Assembly: GCA_945910715.1 (NCBI GenBank)
Contig: CAMDZU010000016.1
Span: 1 to 12,194 of the forward strand
Length of the DNA: 12,194 nt
Direction of reading: 5' to 3'
DNA from: an uncultured Clostridia bacterium
GTDB taxonomy: Bacteria > Bacillota > Clostridia > Oscillospirales > Ruminococcaceae
Part shown: piece by piece, positions 7,603 through 12,194 of the stretch
Position numbering within the stretch: position 1 is the first letter of the stretch
Layout of the letters: each line of letters begins with the position of its first letter
Made by a program: the position numbers and the translations under genes
The notes under the pieces: generated by a model
The model's database searches: none
Seen by the model: the letters and a program-made list of their open reading frames with translations, nothing else
Told to the model about the DNA's origin: nothing

Positions 7603-8735
7603 TATCCATACCTCACAACATCAGTTACTTTGCCGTTTCTTACGGCAACCCGGGGTACTCGGTGTCCCACATTGCACACAAGCTCATAGCCGATTGTGCC
7701 AAGCTTATCGGCAATATTGTCAATGGTGGTTTCGGGGAATTTGTCCGAGTAGATTTCCGCAATGTCCCCAACCGAAACGCCATCAATGTCCGTTACGTCA
7801 ACAATAATCTGGTCCATGCAGACCCGTCCGCAGATAGGGGCAAGCTTTCCTCTTATTCCAACAAAGCCATTGTTTGAAAGCCTCCGTGAATAACCGTCCG
7901 CATAGCCTACGGGAATGACTGCAAGGAGTCGTTCGCTGTCCGCAGTGTAGGTTCTGCCGTAGCTTACCTGAGTGCCCTCGGGAACTTTTTTAAGCTGGCA
8001 GACGGTGCTTCTCACCGACATAACAGGGGAAAGCTTCATAGGAACAGGGCAGGCGGTGTTGGGCATATAGCCGTACATTATTACCCCTGCACGGACAATA
8101 TCCCCATGGAAATCCGAATGGTAAAGAATACCGCCGCTGTTCTGGGAATGTATAAGCAGCCCCTTGTTCCTTGCAATGGAAAGCAGCTTGCTTTCCTGCA
8201 TTTTTGTGTATTCCACATCGGATTCGTCAAGGCTGTCTGCGACGGCAAAATGGGTGTAAGCCCCCTCGCACTTCAGTCCCTCCAGTGCAAGTATTTCGTC
8301 CATTTCCTCCTCGGAGTCAATGCCTATTCTGGTCATACCGGTATTCACCTTGATATGAACGCGGATTTTTGTATTTCTCGATAAAGCAAAATCGCTGAGC
8401 CGCTTTGCGTATTCAACGCTGCCTGCGGTGTGGATAATGTCGTTTCTGATTATGCTGTCAAGATAGGGCTCTTCGGTGTAGCCGAAAACAATTATGTTGG
8501 CAGAGGGGACGATCTCCCTTAAATCCTCCGCCTCCCATATATTCGAAACGGCAAAGTAATTTACTCCCAGCCTTGAAAGCTCGGTGCAGATTGTCTTATC
8601 GTCGTGACCGTAGGCATTTGCCTTTACCACCGCCATTATTTCCTTATTGCCGATAAGCTTTCTTATTTCGGCTATGTTGCTGTCAAGGGCGTCAAGGTTG
8701 ATTTCCGCCCATGTCCTTTTGAGAAAATCTATCAT
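7602..8735 (-). CDS. alr: Alanine racemase
   Basis: Alr is the PLP enzyme that converts L-alanine to D-alanine for peptidoglycan, in the cytoplasm. The 377-residue length is typical. The PLP lysine K38 is in AVVKANAYGH (35-43), R136 is in the MTRIGI motif, R215 in RAGVIMYG matches the residue that contacts the pyridine nitrogen, and the second catalytic base Y259 is in QVSYGRTYTA. CGRVCMDQIIVDVTD (302-316) is the conserved C-terminal block. The start at 8735 follows a GGAGA ribosome site nine bases upstream. It is the first gene of a probable four-gene unit with the 57-residue protein, sbcD and sbcC, and is divergent from the LCP-like gene. All key residues are present, so an active enzyme is expected. 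Confidence 0.96.
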   Translation of the reverse strand: MIDFLKRTWAEINLDALDSNIAEIRKLIGNKEIMAVVKANAYGHDDKTICTELSRLGVNYFAVSNIWEAEDLREIVPSANIIVFGYTEEPYLDSIIRNDIIHTAGSVEYAKRLSDFALSRNTKIRVHIKVNTGMTRIGIDSEEEMDEILALEGLKCEGAYTHFAVADSLDESDVEYTKMQESKLLSIARNKGLLIHSQNSGGILYHSDFHGDIVRAGVIMYGYMPNTACPVPMKLSPVMSVRSTVCQLKKVPEGTQVSYGRTYTADSERLLAVIPVGYADGYSRRLSNNGFVGIRGKLAPICGRVCMDQIIVDVTDIDGVSVGDIAEIYSDKFPETTIDNIADKLGTIGYELVCNVGHRVPRVAVRNGKVTDVVRYG

Positions 8736-8799
8736 ATAGGTATCTCCGTAAAATTCACAGATTAGCCACCGAAAAACACCTGTGCGCCCATAGTTGCAC

Positions 8800-8828
8800 T
8801 TGTATTTTCAATAAATATGTGGTATTAT
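8800..8828 (+). promoter_or_regulatory. Candidate promoter for the LCP-like gene
   Basis: TTGTAT (8800-8805), a 17-base spacer and TATTAT (8823-8828) preceded by TG one base upstream form a plausible extended -10 promoter. The predicted start is about 8835, giving a leader of about 38 bases. An alternative pairing is TTGCAC (8794-8799) with TATGTG after a 16-base spacer. The region is very AT-rich, so the exact -10 is uncertain. Confidence 0.45.
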
Positions 8829-8830
8829 AT

Positions 8831-8859
8831 ATTATATTACTTTTTAATGAGAATTTCAA
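8831..8859 (-). promoter_or_regulatory. Candidate promoter for alr and the genes after it
   Basis: On the minus strand TTGAAA (8859-8854), a 17-base spacer and a consensus TATAAT (8836-8831) fit sigma-A well. The predicted start is near 8824, leaving an alr leader of about 89 bases. It lies within the 5' leader of the plus-strand LCP-like gene, with its -10 only two bases from that gene's candidate -10. Confidence 0.55.
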
Positions 8860-8872
8860 GTCCGGAGGAATT

Positions 8873-9760
8873 ATGTCCGTAAAAAGAAAAAGCAACTGGT
8901 ATATCTATATAATTACCTTTATAATTACAGCCGCACTGCTTAGCCTTGTAGTGTGGAAAATATGGGATTACCTTTTCCCCGCAAAGGAAACGGTTACCAC
9001 AAACGCAAGCGGTATAACCGATTTCCGCCCCGACGCTTCAAACAATATGACTGTGCTTTTAATGCTGTCGGAGGAAAAAGCGGCAATTCCCGAATATTAT
9101 ATGCTTGTAAGCTACCGCCCTAAGGACGAGGTTATTTCCCTTGTGCCGCTGAGAAGCGATATTTACGCCCCAGAGGGGGGCGTTTCGGGAAATCTTATGC
9201 AGATTTATCAGAAAAACGGCTCTCAGGGCGTAATGTACGCAATGGAAAATCTATTTGACGTGAAGTGCGACTTCTATGTAAAGTTCGACAAGTACTCGTT
9301 TATTGAGCTTGCCAACTTCGGCGGTACGGTTTCGGTAAATATTCCCTACACCCTTACCGACCCCGAAACGGGCGACCTTGATTTTGCTTCGGGAACGCAG
9401 ATTCTTGATGGAGAACAGCTTTACAAGTACATCACCTATAAGAATTTCACAGAGGGAATCGAATATACCAACGTTGTGCTCGGCTCGGTTATTTCTTCTA
9501 TGATAAATCAGAATTTCCGTGGTCTTACCACGACCGACCTTCAGACTATCGCAAATATGATAATCAACAACGCCGATACGGACTTCAAGTTCGACGACTA
9601 CACAGCCCGTCAGAAAGCGTTCCTGTACACAACGGAAAACACCTACAATCCTGCGGAATATTACATTCCCTACGGAGAAAGCGACGAGCATGGCAGCTTT
9701 ATCCTTTCGGAGAACTCGGTTTTAACCATTCGGGACAGAATGGGGATTGAGGAGCAATAA
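8873..9760 (+). CDS. Membrane-anchored LCP-like (LytR-CpsA-Psr) protein, degenerate
   Basis: This 295-residue protein starts at ATG 8873 after a strong CCGGAGGAATT site; an earlier in-frame ATG at 8819 lacks one and falls in the promoter. A short basic N-terminus precedes one membrane helix (about 9-33), and the rest should lie outside the cell. The extracellular part follows the LCP fold order: a TVLLML strand (60-65), MLVSYRPKDEVISLVPLRSD (77-96), ANFGGTVSVNIPY (147-159) and LDGEQLYKYITYK (178-190). These match LCP blocks for LL-GxDxR, D-T-hydrophobic strand-SIPRD, LGGVxVxVP and LxGxxALxYxRxR. LCP proteins attach teichoic acid or capsule polymers to peptidoglycan. Here the GxDxR block reads LSEEK and the C-terminal arginines are missing, so the catalytic and pyrophosphate-binding sites look incomplete. 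It may be a non-catalytic relative. It stands alone, with a terminator directly after it. Confidence 0.75.
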   Translation: MSVKRKSNWYIYIITFIITAALLSLVVWKIWDYLFPAKETVTTNASGITDFRPDASNNMTVLLMLSEEKAAIPEYYMLVSYRPKDEVISLVPLRSDIYAPEGGVSGNLMQIYQKNGSQGVMYAMENLFDVKCDFYVKFDKYSFIELANFGGTVSVNIPYTLTDPETGDLDFASGTQILDGEQLYKYITYKNFTEGIEYTNVVLGSVISSMINQNFRGLTTTDLQTIANMIINNADTDFKFDDYTARQKAFLYTTENTYNPAEYYIPYGESDEHGSFILSENSVLTIRDRMGIEEQ

Positions 9761-9764
9761 AACA

Positions 9765-9790
9765 GGGGGCGTACAGCCCCCCTTTTTTTT
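9765..9790 (+). terminator. Rho-independent terminator of the LCP-like gene
   Basis: GGGGGC (9765-9770), loop GTACA, GCCCCC (9776-9781), then one C and eight T residues (9783-9790). It begins four bases after the stop codon, a textbook intrinsic terminator. Confidence 0.92.
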
Positions 9791-9811
9791 ATTACCCCTT
9801 GTTGTGGGAGA

Positions 9812-9857
9812 TTGGGGCTTTGCCCCTTGACCCTGTTTTGTTTTATGTTGGTTGTTT
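9812..9857 (+). repeat. Left arm of a long imperfect inverted repeat
   Basis: Starts TTGGGGCTTTGCCCC, continues TTGACCC, then TGTTTTG and ATGTTGGTTG. The same blocks in the same order occur on the opposite strand at 10312-10267 with small insertions and substitutions. The arm contains its own small GGGGC-TTT-GCCCC hairpin (9814-9826). Confidence 0.6.
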
Positions 9858-9864
9858 TCGTGAT

Positions 9865-9873
9865 TTGGTGTAG
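9865..9873 (+). repeat. TTGGTGTAG direct repeat, copy 1
   Basis: TTGGTGTAG here is repeated exactly at 10052-10060 and 10113-10121, the latter two preceded by G. Related TTGGTTG and TTGGTTT cores occur at 9848 and 9901, and on the minus strand within 10267-10279. Confidence 0.6.
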
Positions 9874-9874
9874 A

Positions 9875-9891
9875 GGGGGCTACTCGCCCCC
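9875..9891. repeat. GGGGGC/GCCCCC hairpin
   Basis: A 6-bp GC stem (9875-9880 with 9886-9891) and a 5-base TACTC loop. It is nearly the same as the LCP-like terminator hairpin about 110 bases upstream but lacks a T-run, ending in TTGATTTTG. It could be a second, weaker terminator or part of the repeat block. Confidence 0.5.
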
Positions 9892-9935
9892 TTGATTTTG
9901 TTGGTTTTAATTATCGCCTTGGCTGCAACCCCTCG

Positions 9936-9965
9936 CCCTTTTCTTTGCTTGCACAAAGAAAAGGG
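9936..9965. repeat. 12-bp perfect inverted repeat
   Basis: CCCTTTTCTTTG (9936-9947) pairs perfectly with CAAAGAAAAGGG (9954-9965) across a 6-base loop CTTGCA. From memory, similar CTTTCTTTGC...GCACAAAGAAAG palindromes are common between genes in gut Clostridia. It codes for nothing visible. Confidence 0.8.
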
Positions 9966-10004
9966 AAAAGAAATGCACTCGCTCATGCGCCGCGAGAGGC
10001 TTTG

Positions 10005-10027
10005 TGAAACTCGCAAGGCGAGTTTCA
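10005..10027. repeat. 10-bp perfect hairpin
   Basis: TGAAACTCGC (10005-10014) and GCGAGTTTCA (10018-10027) form a perfect 10-bp stem with a 3-base AAG loop. A smaller CTCGC/GCGAG stem (9978-9982 with 9992-9996) lies just upstream and shares the same CTCGC core, so alternative pairings are possible. Confidence 0.8.
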
Positions 10028-10050
10028 AGGAGTGTTTATGATTGCGGAAT

Positions 10051-10060
10051 GTTGGTGTAG
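10051..10060 (+). repeat. GTTGGTGTAG direct repeat, copy 2
   Basis: Exact 10-base match to 10112-10121. Both copies are followed by a purine-rich stretch and then a CTTTT run (AAGGAGTATGCTTTTTC and GTGGTAACGCTTTTGC), suggesting a diverged tandem unit of about 61 bases. Confidence 0.6.
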
Positions 10061-10111
10061 AAGGAGTATGCTTTTTCTGACTGCAATAGGGGTTTGTGCT
10101 TTTTTAAAATA

Positions 10112-10121
10112 GTTGGTGTAG
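10112..10121 (+). repeat. GTTGGTGTAG direct repeat, copy 3
   Basis: Exact match to copy 2, starting 61 bases after it. The downstream part is T-rich. Confidence 0.6.
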
Positions 10122-10266
10122 GTGGTAACGCTTTTGCTTTTTTTGCTCTTTTACTATGTTGTGGATATGTGGTTTTAGATTTTTGCATTGTTTTAGAAGC
10201 AAACACTTGATTATATTAACATAAGAAGGGCAAAATCTTTTTTGCGCTTACTAACCAACCTAAAAA

Positions 10267-10312
10267 CTACAACCAACACAAAACCAAAGGGGTCAAAGGA
10301 GCGAAGCCCCAA
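10267..10312 (-). repeat. Right arm of the long imperfect inverted repeat
   Basis: Read on the minus strand from 10312: TTGGGGCTTCGCTCC, TTTGACCCC, TTTGGTTTTG, TGTTGGTTGTAG. This is collinear with the left arm at 9812-9857, giving a block of about 501 bp with inverted ends. A further GGTTGGTTAG follows at 10260-10251 on the same strand. Confidence 0.6.
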
Positions 10313-10336
10313 AAAATACCTACAGCGAAAGGCAAT

Positions 10337-10360
10337 AAAAAAGGGGCAATGCCCCTTTTT
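10337..10360. terminator. Bidirectional terminator after the glycosyltransferase gene
   Basis: A symmetrical hairpin GGGGC-AAT-GCCCC (10343-10355) is flanked by six A residues on the left and five T residues on the right. On the minus strand it ends in six T residues 14 bases past the glycosyltransferase stop codon. It would also stop plus-strand transcripts coming from the repeat block. Confidence 0.85.
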
Positions 10361-10374
10361 CATAAGAAGAACTT

Positions 10375-11802
10375 TTATTTCTTCTCTATCTTCTCATAAA
10401 GCTTTTCGGTGATTTTTTCCTTTGTTTCCTTAATCTTATCGGTATTTTCCTGCACCTTGGTTTTAAGCCTGTCGCTGTTCTCCTGCACCTTGGTTTTCAG
10501 CTTGTCGCTGTTTTCCTGTACCTTGGTCTTGATTTTGTCGCCGCTTTCCTGAACCTTGTCTATTGCGGCGCATATATCTGCAACCAGCCCGAAAAACTCG
10601 TCCTTTTTCTTTTCCTCCCTGGGTGGCACAGGGGGCATACTCTTTTTCCTGTCAAGGACGATCTGATAACGCTCGTAAGCCTTTGCTACCGAATCCTCCC
10701 AGGATATATACAAATCGTTTGCGGCATTTTCGCCTATTCGGTGAATGCCGTCAAGATTATGACAGGCGTCAATTACCACCGCTCCAAGAGCCTCGGCATT
10801 TTCCTCGATGAGAATACCGTTTCTGCCATCCTCAACGCCCTCTGCCGCACAGCTGTCCTTTATAAGCACGCTGCCAAGGCTGCAGGCTGCCGCCTCACGG
10901 ACAACGATTCCGTTTGTGTCATAGGTTGAGGGGAAAAGGAACAAATCTGCGGCGCAGAAATAAACGCGCAAAAGCTCTCTGTCGCTGACTGCGCCAACGT
11001 AGGTGCATATATCGGAAATGCCGATTTTTTCGGTATATTCCTCCATTTCCTGCCTGTCGTTTCCGTCGCCTACAATAAGCATACGGAACTGCTCGCCCTG
11101 CTCCTTTGCAATTTTCAGTGCGTCAAGAATAATCTGTATTCCCTTGTACCACCTTAATCTTCCCACAAAAAGGAACAGCGGCATACCCTCGGGGATATTG
11201 TACTGCGCCCTTAATTGGGCGGTTTTTTCGGCTGAGGCTCTGCCCTTGGGGAAGTCAACACCGTTTTCCATTACAACATAATCGCCGTAATAGCCAAGAT
11301 TACGCATATTTTCACCTGCGCCCCTGCTTACCGCCCATATCTCGTCGCAGGCGTAAATGTTCTGCTCAAGAAATTTCAGGGACATTGCCTTGATGAGGTT
11401 GGACTTGACTGCTTTTTGCAGGTCAACGTCAAACTTGGTGTGGTATGTAAGGATAATGGGTACGTCCTTTGTTTTGCGTATTGTCCTTGCAAGAAGCGTG
11501 GACATTATGGGACAATGGCTGTGGATAATGTCGATTTTTTCCTTTTCCATTGCGTTTATTACGCTTGCGTCAAAGGGATAGCCCGCTCTGTAGCCCACTA
11601 ACTTTGTGGTATTTATGCTGGGGTATCTGTAAACGGGGAATGGGTAATTGTCGGAATATTCCGGCACCTTGGGTGTGCCTATAACAACGTTTCCGTATTT
11701 TTTCTCTATAATTTCCGCATAGTTTATAACTGCGTTTGAAACTCCGTCTATTACAGGCGGAAATGAATCATTGAGCAAACAAACGCTTAGCTTGTCTGAC
11801 AT
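10375..11802 (-). CDS. Glycosyltransferase family 4 protein with C-terminal repeat tail
   Basis: This is a 475-residue GT-B fold retaining glycosyltransferase. The N-terminal acceptor domain opens with NDSFPPVIDGVSNAV (11-25) and has HSHCPIMSTLLA (94-105) and LTYHTKFD (118-125). The donor domain has FVGRLRWYKG (212-221), GDGNDR (245-250) and the nucleotide-sugar segment STYDTNGIVVREA (292-304), with D in place of the usual first Glu of the E-x7-E motif. The layout resembles bacterial glycolipid glucosyltransferases (diacylglycerol or inositol lipid acceptors), but the substrate is not determinable here. After about residue 390 comes a proline and lysine linker, then four 11-residue repeats (416-459) and a charged end, far beyond the usual catalytic core. 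The start at 11802 follows a perfect AGGAGGT site. It has its own promoter and terminator. Confidence 0.9.
   Translation of the reverse strand: MSDKLSVCLLNDSFPPVIDGVSNAVINYAEIIEKKYGNVVIGTPKVPEYSDNYPFPVYRYPSINTTKLVGYRAGYPFDASVINAMEKEKIDIIHSHCPIMSTLLARTIRKTKDVPIILTYHTKFDVDLQKAVKSNLIKAMSLKFLEQNIYACDEIWAVSRGAGENMRNLGYYGDYVVMENGVDFPKGRASAEKTAQLRAQYNIPEGMPLFLFVGRLRWYKGIQIILDALKIAKEQGEQFRMLIVGDGNDRQEMEEYTEKIGISDICTYVGAVSDRELLRVYFCAADLFLFPSTYDTNGIVVREAAACSLGSVLIKDSCAAEGVEDGRNGILIEENAEALGAVVIDACHNLDGIHRIGENAANDLYISWEDSVAKAYERYQIVLDRKKSMPPVPPREEKKKDEFFGLVADICAAIDKVQESGDKIKTKVQENSDKLKTKVQENSDRLKTKVQENTDKIKETKEKITEKLYEKIEKK
10426..10557 (-). repeat. Four 33-bp tandem repeats encoding 11-residue units
   Basis: Units start at 10557, 10524, 10491 and 10458 on the minus strand. 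They encode KVQESGDKIKT, KVQENSDKLKT, KVQENSDRLKT and KVQENTDKIKE. The protein repeat is nearly exact while the DNA differs at several third codon positions, so the repeat has probably been kept by selection at the protein level and is not a very recent duplication. Confidence 0.9.
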
Positions 11803-11833
11803 TTTATTTACCTCCTGCTATGTGATTGTTTAT

Positions 11834-11862
11834 ATTATACACTATTTTTTCATAAAGTGCAA
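11834..11862 (-). promoter_or_regulatory. Promoter for the glycosyltransferase gene
   Basis: Minus-strand TTGCAC (11862-11857), a 17-base spacer and TATAAT (11839-11834). The predicted start is about 11827, a leader of about 25 bases. It stands back to back with the DUF6472-like promoter, with 21 bases between the two -35 boxes, enough for one shared regulator site. Confidence 0.75.
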
Positions 11863-11883
11863 CGTCAAATAATGTAAAGAATG

Positions 11884-11912
11884 TTGAAAAAAGTAAAATA
11901 AAGCAGTATAAT
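11884..11912 (+). promoter_or_regulatory. Promoter for the DUF6472-like gene
   Basis: TTGAAA (11884-11889), a 17-base spacer and consensus TATAAT (11907-11912). The predicted start is about 11919, followed by a GAAAGGAG ribosome site (11925-11932) and ATG at 11942. Confidence 0.8.
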
Positions 11913-11941
11913 AAATACTGTTATGAAAGGAGAAATGAACT

Positions 11942-12118
11942 ATGAGCGACAAATGCGACAGCTGCGTAAATTACGTTTACAACGACGAATACGAAACCTA
12001 CGAGTGCCTTGTAAATCTTGACGAGGACGAAATGTACAACTTTATGAGAGGCTCCTGCGATAACTGCCCCTATTTCAGACAGTATGACGAATACGGTCTT
12101 GTCCGCAAGCAGAACTGA
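11942..12118 (+). CDS. Small cysteine-rich DUF6472-like protein, 58 residues
   Basis: This short gene has a consensus promoter and a strong GAAAGGAG site nine bases before ATG 11942, and ends at TGA 12116-12118. The product has CDSC at 5-8, C22, and CDNC at 39-42: two CxxC pairs plus one further cysteine, a layout suited to binding one zinc ion or an iron-sulfur centre. It is very acidic and tyrosine-rich (repeated DEYE and YDEYG). The pattern CDSCVNYVYNDEYETYEC with a later RGSCDNCPYFR matches my memory of the DUF6472 family, small Clostridial proteins of unknown function. There is no signal peptide or membrane segment, so it should be cytoplasmic. It is divergent from the glycosyltransferase gene; nothing shows that the two act together. 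Confidence 0.85.
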   Translation: MSDKCDSCVNYVYNDEYETYECLVNLDEDEMYNFMRGSCDNCPYFRQYDEYGLVRKQN

Positions 12119-12120
12119 TT

Positions 12121-12165
12121 TTCCGTAAGCTGTTATTCGCACAGCCGTTGCTATGCGGAATTTTT
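12121..12165. terminator. Probable terminator after the DUF6472-like gene
   Basis: TTCCG (12121-12125) pairs with CGGAA (12156-12160) and is followed by five T residues (12161-12165). An inner GCTGT/ACAGC stem (12129-12133 with 12141-12145) sits inside. The structure is less compact than the other terminators here. On the minus strand it would end in CGGAAAA, so it may serve only the plus strand. Confidence 0.5.
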
Positions 12166-12194
12166 ACATTTTCACAATTGCGGCAGGCTCCTCC
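12164..12194 (-). CDS. Possible 3' end of a minus-strand gene (nine codons visible)
   Basis: From the right edge, the minus strand reads E-E-P-A-A-I-V-K-M and a TAA stop at 12166-12164. The codons look like those of its neighbours and the terminator-like hairpin next to it would suit convergent genes. Nine residues cannot identify a family, and the frame could be open by chance. Confidence 0.25.
   Translation of the reverse strand, partial: EEPAAIVKM

Larger units (their letters stand above)
9761..10374. other. 614-base gene-free region with hairpins and repeats
   Basis: No convincing gene lies here: the open frames lack ribosome sites and are broken up by palindromes. From left to right it holds the LCP-like terminator, a GGGGC/GCCCC hairpin (9814-9826), a GGGGGC/GCCCCC hairpin (9875-9891), three hairpins between 9936 and 10027, an unstructured T-rich stretch with two GTTGGTGTAG copies (10051-10121), an AT-rich stretch, the right inverted repeat arm (10267-10312) and the terminator shared with the glycosyltransferase gene. 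The base pattern (G/T-rich on the plus strand at left, A/C-rich at right) differs from the flanking genes. Confidence 0.7.

Noticed and set aside
8736..8823. Riboswitch or T-box in the alr leader
   Set aside because: The leader is only about 89 bases with a single weak GTGC/GCAC pairing; I see no T-box motif or terminator/antiterminator pair.
9843..10028. 61-codon open frame on the minus strand inside the repeat block
   Set aside because: It has no ribosome site, runs through two perfect palindromes, and its lysine/serine-rich sequence looks like translated repeat DNA.
9812..10312. CRISPR array
   Set aside because: The repeated TTGGTGTAG units are too short, unevenly spaced (about 187 and 61 bases) and partly on the opposite strand; no cas gene is present.

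Overview
The window looks like chromosomal DNA of a low-to-mid GC Firmicute of class Clostridia. The best guess is a Ruminococcus-like gut or rumen member of the Oscillospiraceae. This rests on AGGAGG-type ribosome sites, sigma-A-like promoters, a type II (Firmicute) GalT, a CE2-type esterase domain and a DUF6472-type small cysteine protein. The taxonomic call is inference from gene content. The content is mostly housekeeping; I see no phage, transposase, CRISPR array, tRNA or rRNA gene.

Layout. At the left edge is the 5' part of a minus-strand SGNH/CE2-type carbohydrate esterase (1-305). Next come a MATE-family exporter (365-1711) and galT (1864-3357), both on the minus strand, each with a promoter I can place. 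A four-gene minus-strand cluster follows, read from 8735 down to 3511: alanine racemase (alr), a 57-residue DUF3006-like protein, sbcD and sbcC. alr overlaps the small gene by one base (TAATG) and sbcD overlaps sbcC by four bases (ATGA), so these pairs are probably translationally coupled. Diverging from alr on the plus strand is a membrane-anchored protein resembling a degenerate LytR-CpsA-Psr (LCP) domain (8873-9760), closed by a strong terminator. The alr and LCP-like promoters appear to overlap face to face.

From 9761 to 10374 lies the only long gene-free stretch. It holds several GC-rich hairpins, three copies of a TTGGTGTAG motif, and an outer pair of imperfect inverted copies about 46 bases long that bound a block of about 500 bp. 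It looks like a non-coding interspersed repeat cluster. To its right are a minus-strand GT4 glycosyltransferase (10375-11802) with an unusual C-terminal tail of four 11-residue repeats, and, divergently, a 58-residue cysteine-rich DUF6472-like protein (11942-12118). The last 31 bases may hold the end of another minus-strand gene.

Functionally, alr (D-alanine supply), the LCP-like protein and the glycosyltransferase point to cell-envelope metabolism. galT and the esterase point to sugar use. SbcCD handles DNA hairpins and ends. No dedicated new multi-gene system is evident. The points most worth a second look are the 9.8-10.3 kb repeat block, the repeat tail on the glycosyltransferase, the degenerate LCP protein, and the small gene coupled to alr.
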